A program made the position numbers and the translations under genes. The notes below the pieces were generated by a model. The model did not search any database, was not told the DNA's origin, and saw only the letters and a list, made by a program, of their open reading frames with translations. A DNA stretch of 20,863 nt from Terana coerulea (lineage: Eukaryota > Basidiomycota > Agaricomycetes > Polyporales > Phanerochaetaceae), in NCBI GenBank assembly GCA_024811115.1, contig JAKOGH010000196.1:1-20863 (forward strand). The letters are read 5' to 3'. Positions 1 through 8,772 of the stretch are shown in pieces. The first letter of the stretch is position 1. Every line of letters begins with the position of its first letter.

Positions 1-2783
1 TGAGAAGACCAATACGCCGAGACATTTCGTGCACGTACCAAATTTCCCAGAACCCTGTTCTCCGTGAAGCCCGCCACGAGGTGTGCTTGCGCTCGCGCGC
101 GTTTCTTCAGCTGATTCTACAGGCTCAAGATAGGACGCTGGGACAAGCCCCTTCCCACCGCCATCATCCATGACCTTGACCCACCCAGAGCCGTCATCTT
201 CTTCCACTATCTGGACTGTCTCGCCCTCTGGAAATACGGAAACACGAGGCGGCGTCAGCCATTAAAAAAATTTCCAGGGCTCAGAGTACCGCACCTGTCA
301 CAGCCAGTTCGTATGGCGAGGTGGGCGTGAAGTCAAAGACCACGCGAGCGGCTGGGTACACTTCCTCCGCGATATGGGAAACCCTGTCAGGCGGAGCGAA
401 TTTGGAAGGGGTAGGCGTGGCAAGCGTCGAAGCTGTGGAAGCTAACCTGCCATGAGTACAATTACGACATCGCGTTAGCACCGAGACTTACCCCGGGAGT
501 CTGATCGTGAAAGAGTGGAGGAGATTGAAAGTGAAGAGCCGTGTCCGCGCACTCCACCCGACCCAGGACAATCGGCCGGAACCTTTACAGATTGAATTCA
601 GTTCGTCAAAACAGAGGGCTGTGGTAAATTATTGCTGGCCTTGAGTTCACATTTGGCATGCACCGAGATGCTGCAGCCCTTGCACGTCTTACCCTGTTTG
701 CTTAATCCCCATATAGATGACTATAATCGGTTCGTAAGCGAATTGGACGGGCCTTATTCGCAGAGCACTATGAGCTTACCTTGCAGTAGGCACATTGTGT
801 GGGGATAGAGAACGACGAACTCTTGAATGTATGGGGCACTGGGCACCTTCGTCGCCTATAGCCGTGCGTCAAAGGTGAGCCTGGCCGCGTCGCAGTACTA
901 GTCTAGAACAGTACATGCCTGCAAGCGCCGCAGAGATGGTCTCAATCTCCGCTAGTAATACGCTTTCGGAGGAGACAAAGAAGGTCAGTTGATGCTGTGC
1001 ATCGAGGTAGCTCTGCAGACGACGTCATTCAGTTCACCATCTACGCCGCTAGCGATGGCGTAATGACAGCACGTACATCGGACACCTCGTCCAAATTCCC
1101 CAAGGAGCTATTGTCTGTGTACGTTTGGACATATTTGGACAATTGCTCGGTTTCCTGACCTGGGGCAAGTCAGTTCGGCATGAGCGTTTCACCGAGCCGG
1201 AAAGGAGAATCCATACCCTTGGTAGCCGTAATTGCCTGCAGCTCCCGAGTTTCTGCTTGCACTTCGCCAGCCGATTCTGCAAATACACCTTAGGGGCAGT
1301 CTCCACACTCATCTCCGGCTGACAATAGGGTCAGAACCGCACTGCGCTGCTTGAGGGGTAACTCACGGTGTCATAAAATGTCGCGCACGGTTCGAAGGCC
1401 CAGTCACCCGGAGCAGAGAACTGACTGATGTTGTGCTCTATGAAGATCTCCTGGTCCTTGGCAGGATCAAGGCGCTGAAAAGCGGACTCGGTCAGTAGCA
1501 CACGCGATTTGAGCGTGTCCAGGTGTTGCGTCTCGATGCTTTGTGCTCGTGCGATAATAGTCGCAAATTTTCTGAGAAGCTGCGTCTGGAGTAGCTCTGT
1601 AGATAGAGTGTCAGAGGCAGACCACCTTCATTTTTCGGTCGGAAAGACCATACGGAATTGCTATGCCAAGCACTATGAGCCCACAAATCGTCGCATGAGC
1701 CTGGCCAACTTACATCCTCAAGGGTCGGCAGATCTTCTCCATAAAACTTGGCCTTCGTCCGATTCGCTACGGCAGTTGCAATAAGATACACGCTAAGAGA
1801 GTATTATCAATTGAGCCAATATGGCGAAAATCAGAGACTTGGACGATACTTTTGCTGTTGAGCATGTCGACGTGTTGCTGTTCGTACTGCTTCGCCGCAC
1901 GATCAGCATGCCTGTCGTCTGCCGCGCGACCCTTACGCGCCAGAGTCAGTATAGATGCCGCGGAAATATGGCTCATTCAGGTACCTGCTTCTGCCGATAT
2001 GTCTCCACCTCTGTACACTCGTCGTCATACTGATTGTACACGTCAGTACAAGGCAACGTCTCGCGGGAGCATTTGAGTACCTTCTGCTTCGCCTATGAAA
2101 AGCGGCTGTTAGCAATGCACCACTGTTCCTTTTCAGACCGCTCACTTTCACACGCTCGGAGTACATTTTGTCTCGCTCAGAAAGTAATTTCTGAAAGTAT
2201 TGTACTTGTCGCTTCTTGGCGTCTTCATGGCGTTTCTCCGTGGCTTTCAGAGCATCTACCATCTGAGCAGTGAGCGTGTCCGCTAAGTTCACATGATCTT
2301 GCGCTGCCTCGCCCAACGACGAAAGAAGTTGTGAATAGGCCTGCTCTAGGGTGCTTCCGTGCTTGGATTCAGTTACGCTCGTTCGGTGTCAATAAGCCCA
2401 CATACCTTTGATTGATTGAAGCCTCTTGAACTGCTTTGGTGGGATCCGTCCCAAGCACTAACGCCGCAATTTTCCTGCTCTTCTTCTCGGTGGCTTTCTT
2501 CGCTAGCAATTGCAGCTTTGTGGCATATTCGCGTTCGAGGTTGGTGCGGTCTCGGTACAGCTCTCGCACCTAAGAAAAAGTACAAGAATTATGTCAGATG
2601 ATCAGTACATCCCTGTGTATGGCTGGGGCCCTTACATCTGCCAGTAGCTCGATTTGGGCATCGGAGAGACTGGAAAGTCTGTCTACTTGATCCTGTGAAT
2701 ACGATGTATTGGCGCAAGTTGTATGATAAAAAAACGAGATTTCATACCGGTAAGCTTTGTCCGTAACTTGACGCAGTAGTCAT
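1..2783 (-). CDS. BZZ1: Bzz1-like F-BAR/C1/SH3 actin-patch protein, C-terminus off the left edge
   Basis: Bzz1 proteins bind membrane through F-BAR and recruit WASP and type I myosin through SH3 domains at actin patches during endocytosis. The start is ATG at 2783 (MTTASSYGQSLP). About 595 codons are visible. In order they hold: F-BAR (residues about 10-265, with ELYRDRTNLEREYATKLQLL); a helical extension (EHNISQF, FEPC, LGNLDEV); a C1 domain (about 405-455) with canonical spacing H-x12-C-x2-C-x13-C-x2-C-x4-H-x2-C-x7-C; a Ser-rich linker; and one complete SH3 (PTSPYELAV to GLVPASYLEP). A second SH3 expected for the family would lie beyond base 1. Introns inferred from frame and homology: 1-38 (open), 228-294, 442-491, 583-639, 721-779, 856-914 or 856-918, 1013-1076, 1160-1216, 1319-1366, 1597-1653, 1661-1713, 1793-1849, 1932-1984, 2030-2080, 2093-2145, 2354-2405, 2570-2635 and 2693-2747. 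Two one-base frame breaks (near 1244 and 1792) remain. The identification is very secure; exact mRNA structure needs RNA data. Confidence 0.93.
1654..1660 (-). other. BZZ1: 7-nt microexon of BZZ1
   Basis: The exon ending in ...LPTLED (1714-1792) and the exon beginning LLQTQLLRKF (ending at 1596) join in frame only if a 7-nt exon between two introns (1661-1713 with GTAAGT...TAG, and 1597-1653 with GTATGG...CAG) is included. It contributes Gln, Phe and the first base of the next Gln, giving LEDQFQLLQ. That suits the continuous F-BAR helix as I remember it from fungal relatives. The read is direct; the splicing is inferred. Confidence 0.75.
2081..2092 (-). other. BZZ1: 12-nt microexon of BZZ1
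   Basis: Four codons (Ala-Lys-Gln-Lys) lie between a 53-nt intron (2093-2145, GTGAGC...TAG with a GCTAAC branch-like site) and a 51-nt intron (2030-2080, GTACTC...CAG). Joining them gives SERVK-AKQK-YDDECTEVE, an uninterrupted F-BAR helix. Without this exon the frame is kept but four helix residues would be lost. Confidence 0.75.
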
Positions 2784-3435
2784 TAGAGCTTGAGAAGCAC
2801 GAAGCGACTGTTACGTGGTGTTAGTCCTGAATCAACGGAGTCGTAAACTGCAGTGAATTGAATGAAATGACGGCTGATGTACAGGAGGCTGCGCGATTCC
2901 AGGTACAGCATCGGACATTGCCGGTGGCGCATCAATTGATGGCTTGGCTGGCTGCCTTCCGGCGTCTGAGCTTGGTTCAACCCAGTCGACTACACATCGA
3001 TACTTTCATCCCACCTCCAGCCATTCCTCCTGACCCTCACTAGCGCAATTCTCATTATCATTCCTCGCGTAGTCTTAGGTCGCAGGAGCTGATTTTGCGA
3101 CTATCTCAGGTCCGACGGAGTCAAGTACATACTCCTGCGTTTCCTCCGCCGCTTCAACGTGGTTGTATGCGCGTAGGGAGCCATGAGATGGCTATCGTAG
3201 ACTAAAAAGTGAGAGGAATTCTCATTGTAAATGCTTTTGTGGTGCTCATCGCTTACCATCGGGCACAGATACTCATGCGTTCAGCTCGAAATGATACTTA
3301 TTTTGATCAACCTAGTGGGGACTGGATACCGTCTCATTTGCTGTCAGGTCTCCCTACTTTCTGCTGCATTTTATGCACACCAAACTGCGTGTGGATGCCC
3401 TACACAGTGAATGACTCATGATTGCTCTGCTCACT
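2784..3435. other. Spacer upstream of BZZ1, no supported gene
   Basis: This contains the BZZ1 promoter and leader. Short open frames occur on both strands (for example 2858-3043 plus and 2783-2980 minus), but none has recognisable motifs or intron structure. A 70-codon frame at 3209-3421 plus (VLIAYHRAQILM...) could be an upstream exon of the gene suspected at 3730-4200; I could not join it convincingly. Confidence 0.5.
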
Positions 3436-3735
3436 GCTGGTCTCATCATCGGGGCTCTATGTGAGTTTCACAGACGTTTCTGTGTAACGAAAGATTGACC
3501 ACTGCTGATAGGATTGTATGCTCATGATCCTGTGGCCAGAGACGAGATGTGCCTGTGGTGACACTCCCATTTTTGAACCTCCAGAACTAGAACCACACAG
3601 GCGACATCCTTCATCCTCATGAAACGTTTCGCAGGGACGCTGGACAACACTTGTGATATCTACTTGCTCTGACCATGCTATTTTGGCGTTCCAGATGATT
3701 GCCCATTCTACGCCGCCATCGTCACGACTCACTTG

Positions 3736-4220
3736 TCATCCGTTCCCCTGCGCCCAAGGGCCGCGACCGTCCTACCTCCTCATGTATCTCACGTTTTGTC
3801 TCGCTGCATGTGGCACAGCCGGGTTACCAAGCGTCCTTTGTTCCCCTCGATTTTGGTGCGTGTTTCAATGTGTAAAAGCATACGCACCTCATTTTGGCTT
3901 GAATCCAATTTCAGGGTTTGTGCGACGAGTGTTGCCAGATGGAGGCAAATTGTTCCTGTCTAACCACGCTGCGTTCGCCCCAAGTCCACGTCATCGGTCT
4001 GGACTCTCCGGAGCTGGCCAGCTGGGAATATGTGTTTCGGCCGAACAGTGTAAGTCTATAGAGCCTTGTGTGGTCTTCACTGAAACACCTCGAGCAGCTC
4101 GGACTCCTTTTGTCAAGGATTACGTCCTCGGGCGCTGTGGTCCCATCAACGAGTTTAACATCGCCGTTCTCATACCCGATACCTTTAGGTTGAGGGTCTT
4201 ACCGTACGATAGTTGATTAG
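3736..4220 (+). CDS. Unrecognised spliced gene or gene remnant (hypothetical)
   Basis: No family recognised. The best support is an exon at 3915-4049 (45 codons, phase 0 at both ends) holding a Cys-rich start, GLCDECCQMEANCSC, then VIGLDSPELASWEYVF. It is flanked by a 45-nt intron (3870-3914, GTGTAA...TTTCAG) and a 48-nt intron (4050-4097, GTAAGT...GCAG). The upstream exon, ending at 3869, reads VSLHVAQPGYQASFVPLDFG; the downstream one, from 4098, reads LGLLLSRITSSGAVVPSTS. Start and end are not clear. A possible hydrophobic N-terminus (MIALLTAGLIIGAL, from 3418-3460) lies upstream but meets a stop at the apparent splice junction. A longer single frame of 187 codons (3653-4216) overlaps; I judge it less likely because it ignores the splice signals. 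The gene could be intact, or an old fragment. Confidence 0.35.
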
Positions 4221-4225
4221 GGCCT

Positions 4226-4970
4226 CCGCGATCTTTGCAAGATCTGGCAAACAACGTGGCAATTAACGTGGCTTCCACGTGGCCGGTCCTTCTGTTATTG
4301 TCTTGCCCGGATCCCGTACGCGCGCCTTGGAAGGCAAGGTCCTGCGCTAGTCTACATCCAAACTCTGGGTCCTTCAGTGTAGTGTCCCGGAGTTTGAAAC
4401 GGCACGTCAGGCATCGCCTTGCCGCCACGGCGTCTCCCATGTGGCGAGCCTGGGAGAAGAGCCCGCTGTATACTTACGCCGCCCTTGCCTGAGCCCACTG
4501 TCCAAGCGTCGTCGCTCATATTATCACCTCTCTATTTCTGTGCAACGCAGGTGAATGCCTCCGAGCACGAGCCCATGAACTAAGGGAAGTATTAGCATGA
4601 TAATGAAGTTTGTACTTATCTGGTTAATTATAATACCATGAGTACTGTAAATATAGAGAAATGGCCGAGCGGGTGGGATGACACAGGGGACATGGAAGAC
4701 AGTCCGGTAAGTCTACCATAATCATCACTGGTCACCCTTAGTACTGCGAGAAGCTGGAGGCTAAGTACTGTCGCTGTACAGGTCGTGCAAGGGGAATACT
4801 TACCGACCTTAGCCTGGCCCTCGCGAAGACGATGATGACGTCGTCAGCGCAGCGCTTGAGGTCCAAGCTATTTCTTGCCGAGAAGCCGGTTCGAAGTCCG
4901 GGACACTCCTCAGAAGACCCCCACCTTGGTGACAGCCTCTATATACAAAGGCGAGAGCATCCCTTCCGAC
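4226..4970. other. Region without a supported gene
   Basis: Several frames are open for 60-85 codons but show no domain. One candidate begins at ATG 4638 (MSTVNIEKWPSGWDD), needs a 35-nt intron at 4707-4741 and then stays open to a stop near 4990. The intron is shorter than any other here and the product is unrecognised. TGGCCGAGCGG at 4662-4672 matches a Pol III A box, with a B-box-like GGTTCGAAGTCC at 4888-4899 (see findings). Confidence 0.4.
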
Positions 4971-4978
4971 TATTTAAG
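4971..4978 (+). promoter_or_regulatory. TATA-like box before the ATG at 5043
   Basis: TATTTAAG lies 65 nt before ATG 5043. A C/T-rich leader (CTCATTCCTCTTCTACC) and a good start context (ACCACCATGT) follow. The arrangement is typical for fungal genes and is the main reason to think a gene starts at 5043. Confidence 0.45.
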
Positions 4979-5042
4979 AGGCTGTCCTAGAGCCTAGTCC
5001 TGCGCTAGCCCTTCGTTGCGTCCTCATTCCTCTTCTACCACC

Positions 5043-5681
5043 ATGTCCGCTACTTCTTTCACGATATTCCCTACACTTGCCAGGTTGCTACCTACATCAT
5101 GAAGTCCGTCTAGTTGTCGACGCCAGTCTACCGCATTCTGTGCTCTCTCGGGACTTCGCTTTCTCGCTTCGTTGCCGCTCACAGTCTCCGTTCACAATTC
5201 GGTGGCTACAGTACCGGTCGGGGTCCCTTGTCGGTACCCACGTCCTCAGGTCGCTATGTGTCGTCCTTTCCGATGTTTGTGCAAGGCCTTCGCTGACGTA
5301 GACGTGGCGCTTGGACGAGATTGGATTCAATGTACACGCGTGCAGTCCCTTGGGCCCTACCTCTTGGATCCTCCCTCAAGCACTCTCGGACATTTCCTGG
5401 GTTCACATGGGAGAGACTCTCCGTACAGAGTGTGTGCAGTGCTTCGGATATCCATTTGTCGCTCACATCGTGATAGACCCGGTTGCTTCCCGGGAAGCAG
5501 AAGTGAGGTCAGGTTGCACAAACCCGGAGGGACATTACAGGTTCGTATTAACGTTTTCTGCTATCTTTTGTTATTTGTATGTGCTTACACTTACTTTCTG
5601 TAGCGTCCTTCACGTTGTACTCTGGTGAGTAATGCTACATCTTACGGTATATTGCGTTACACTCACCCCTATCTCCCTTAG
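5043..5681 (+). CDS. 5' part of a spliced gene leading into the Helitron-type ORF (uncertain)
   Basis: ATG 5043 has a TATA-like box and a favourable context, but its frame closes after 19 codons, so an early intron or a break is required. Further on are two convincing intron-like segments: 5541-5603 (63 nt, GTTCGT...CTGTAG) and 5625-5681 (57 nt, GTGAGT...CTTAG). They enclose a 21-nt exon (5604-5624) whose phase matches the Ala-rich frame that opens at 5682 (ISPAAAALPNAVSDVAPVRL). I could not find one continuous reading through 5060-5540, and no domain is visible there. It may be the first exons of the Helitron-associated ORF, or a host gene into which that ORF inserted. Confidence 0.35.
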
Positions 5682-8074
5682 ATGCGGCCATCTCGCCAGC
5701 CGCTGCTGCACTTCCAAATGCTGTCTCCGATGTCGCACCTGTGCGGCTTGGCGGCAGTAGCATAGACACTGCTAGTACTGTGTCCGGCCGTATGGACACA
5801 GATGACAGTGTAGTTAATCGTGCAATAGACCAGTTGCTTTCCAGGGATGCTCCCCGGGGCCTCTGGTGGCTTATACACGTCCCCGTCTGTGCCTTCTCAG
5901 GCGGACAGGGTTGATACTGATTCTGCTGTTGCCGTCGTAGTGGCCGGAGATGTTATCTCAGCAGCAGTTGCCTGCGACAGGGTAAACAGTGTTCCTGTTG
6001 AATATATGACGTTGTTCACGGCACACGGCATTGATTGTACAGGCATCTCTGTTGGACTCGCTATCCGAGAGTTATCCCGCCATCTTATTTGTGGCGACTG
6101 CGTTACAACCCCTTTGTCTATGCATCACGTTAATCACAGCGGTTGTGAAAGCCTTCGCCGGCACTGGCTATCTGCAAGTGACATGCAACTTTCGGTCTGT
6201 ACTGCTCTCATGATGAAGCTGGATACTGCTGACATGCGTGTCCTTGAACTTGTGTGCAATTCTGTAGGCATTTCTTGTGCCGATCCATCACCGAAGCGGC
6301 CGCCGCAACCTCCTGAAACAATTCACTCATGTCATGGTGAAGTCCGTCGCTGCGACTCTGGTGGTGCATGATGATGATGGTGACATATTTCCCGAATTTG
6401 AGCGACTTCCAAAGCCGAAGCTCATGCAGATGGCAGACATGCACGGCATCCTGTACTCCCCAAGTGAAACTGCGGAGTCCTTGCGAGATATGATTATGTG
6501 CCACATCACTGAAGGTCAATGCGTGGACGGTGAGTTGTGCCGACGCCTCAATGATGACTATGACCCTTCTAAGACTATTGATGATTTGCAGATTTGCATC
6601 CTAGATAGGATACGGTGGAGAATCCGTTTGAAACCGCTGCGACGGTTACTGCGGTTACATGAGGTTGAGTTTAGTGAGACGGATCACTTAGGACGATTGC
6701 GTGAGGGTGTTGAAGCAATATATTACCCGTTTACGAAAGGGAAAGCGTGCCGAATACAAGCGTGCGTGGCGTGAAGGACAACAAGCGCAGGCGGCTGACG
6801 CTATACACCAAGCTCAAACGAACTGGCCAACCCTTACGCCCTACTTCCGAAGTGAAGGACAAACTTGTCCACATGTTCGCGAGGCTACGTCCAGCTCTGC
6901 TATTCGCACATTTACTTGTGCGTGTTGCGCGGGTGCAACTCTGGTAACAGAGCAGAAGACGATGCCAGTGAAAAAGCTACCTCTCAAATTGCTACGTCGT
7001 CAGTCTTCACTCGACGGATTGAGTGTTCCAGTGTCATTCACTACCGGCCCTCTCGCCGATGCTCTTGTCGATCCCGGCCGGTATCACTACGTCCACCTTG
7101 AATGGAAACACTCAGCAGTCCGCACTGTTGTGTAAAAAGTGTTGCCGCTGGCCTTCAAATGCAGAAGCTCCCTGTGCTGGCATTGGCAAATCGAACGTAT
7201 TTGGGCGTAATACCAGATGAGTTGGCGGGATCTCACTGAGGTCGAGGAAAGTCTCATTGCTCGATGTCGCGCTAAGTGCTGGATTCTGCAGCTGAAAGAG
7301 TCCGATGGCGCATCACTTCCTGGTACGCAGCGTGGTATGAAGGGCCATGTGATTATATACCCTCAACGTCCTGACCTAATTGAAACAGTCTTGCCTCCCA
7401 GTTTGGATACTGTCAGTGCGCCCATATGTGTAATTTTTGTGGGTTCCAAGCCACCTACCAAGGAGTGGATGAGAGAAAAGGCTAAGCCACTTGCTGTGCG
7501 ACGTGAAAAATCCGTGCAGCTCTAATTTGGCTAAAGTGCCACAACCACCTCTATAAGGACGTCCAGATTGACTTTGCAAGAATAGATTCACTCCCGAGAA
7601 TGACATCTTACCTCTTGAGCCATATCATATACAGCCAACCAATGCACAGGATGCGCTGACGCTCGACACGACGGAGTCATGGATTCCAGAGTGGCGGACT
7701 TTGAGCAGGATGAAGGCGCACATAAGCCGCCTCAAGATAAGTTTGAGAGTGTAGTGATTACCGACGTTAGCGGCTTCAGCGCCCCCCTGACGATCTCCCG
7801 CGCAGCAGCTGTGCGACACGTTAAGCAAGGGGTGGACACTTTGATATGCCTCACGACCCCAACCCTGTAAATGAATTCTTCAACCCTGTGCTATTTCCTA
7901 TGGTATACCCTACCTTGTTCCCATATGGTATTGGTGGTCTTGAAGATAAGTCGCGTAAGGTTGGACTGTCCTTGAAGCATCATGTGCAGCATCTATTCAA
8001 CCTGTCAGATACGCGATTTCAGACGCATACTTCCTTCATGTTCACCGTGTTTAATGTCTTGCAGCGACGTGCCA
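5682..8074 (+). pseudogene. Decayed Helitron-type ORF (SAP-like repeats, DUF6570 region, start of Helitron-like N domain)
   Basis: Helitrons are rolling-circle DNA transposons; in mushrooms the Rep/helicase ORF carries a long N-terminal DUF6570 region. Recognisable blocks, in different frames, are: two SAP-like modules (TLFTAHGIDCTGIS at about 6010, then LMQMADMHGILYSPSETAES at 6422); a Cys block TFTCACCAGATLV near 6910; LPVLALANRTYLGVIPDELA near 7168; LTEVEESLIARCRAKCWIL from 7232; GHVIIYPQRPDL and PICVIFVGSKPPTKEW (7217-7525); then LIWLKCHNHLYKDVQID from about 7525; and HDPNPVNEFFNPVLFPMVYP plus LFPYGIGGLEDKSR from 7846. At least five frame changes separate these blocks. The sequence ends near 8074, right after VFNVLQRRAI, so the Rep nuclease and the helicase are missing. 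It is non-functional; the similarity is recalled from the family, not searched. Confidence 0.8.
5682..8074 (+). mobile_element. Truncated Helitron remnant
   Basis: The coding remnant belongs to a Helitron. I did not find a 5' TC terminus, a 3' CTRR end or a subterminal hairpin, so the element's limits are unknown and the coordinates are those of the recognisable coding part. The right side is cut inside the conserved N-terminal region and abuts a different reading frame at 8093. Confidence 0.65.
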
Positions 8075-8092
8075 TCGCCGTCTTCGTGAACG

Positions 8093-8772
8093 TCATGCTG
8101 TAAAACGAAGGCCGTACTATCCGGAAGCAGGGCTCTGGCTTTCCTGGATCGCAGAGCAACATTCCATCCCGGCGACTGGGACGTCTATGTGTCCTACGAA
8201 GGATTTGCGGCGTTGAGGGACTACTTCCTTGAGGAGGAAGATGGCGTTCTTCTGGTGGACAATGCCCCCTTACTCTTTCCACGGGTGTGTGCTCACGCCA
8301 AGATCCAGACCCCCAAGGGTGTCTTCGACATTCTGCGCAGTGAAAGAAGACAGCCCCTTATATCCACTCGCTTTCTTTCACTCCACCCTCGTCATGAACT
8401 ATATCGGACCTGACGGATTGGGTTGCGCCTATCCCAGCGCCCTCTGCCGTGGCATCGGTATCATCACATCGCGCGAGACCAACCTGCGCACCGATGGGGC
8501 CATTGTGAAGTATCGCGACAGAGGCTACTCTATGCTATCGGTCGACGCATCCCGTCTTGAATGGCCGCCAATGCAAGGCGGCTGTGTACTCGCATGGCCA
8601 TTGCGCTCATTTATGGCGCTCATTTGGGGACCAAGACTCTGTCGCAATACGCTTTCGGTATACACACTGTGACATTGTCGACGAGGATAAGACTTGTTGG
8701 CTTTGGGGAGGGGTGGGCTGCGGCACGCCAAGATGCAGCCAGATGGCACGGGCAATGGTAGGGTGTGAGTAA
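8093..8772 (+). pseudogene. Broken nucleotidyltransferase-like ORF of a mushroom multigene family
   Basis: The segment 8105-8345 reads KAVLSGSRALAF...FHPGDWDVYV. The GS motif followed by D-x-D is the nucleotidyltransferase-fold signature, as seen in an abundant, uncharacterised Agaricomycete family. From about 8345 the homology moves to another frame (SPLYPLAFFHSTLVMNYI, then DGLGCAYPS and KYRDRGYS). From about 8560 it moves to the third frame (YSHGHCAHLWRSF to TAA at 8772). Each switch needs one extra base, or two missing. No intron signals fit. The 5' end is not visible: the frame is closed at 8087 and the Helitron remnant ends just before. It is probably a pseudogene, or a fragment captured or interrupted by the Helitron. 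Substrate and role are unknown. Confidence 0.6.

Noticed and set aside
4662..4900. A tRNA gene
   Set aside because: A- and B-box-like words are 225 nt apart, no acceptor stem pairs, and no anticodon arm can be drawn.
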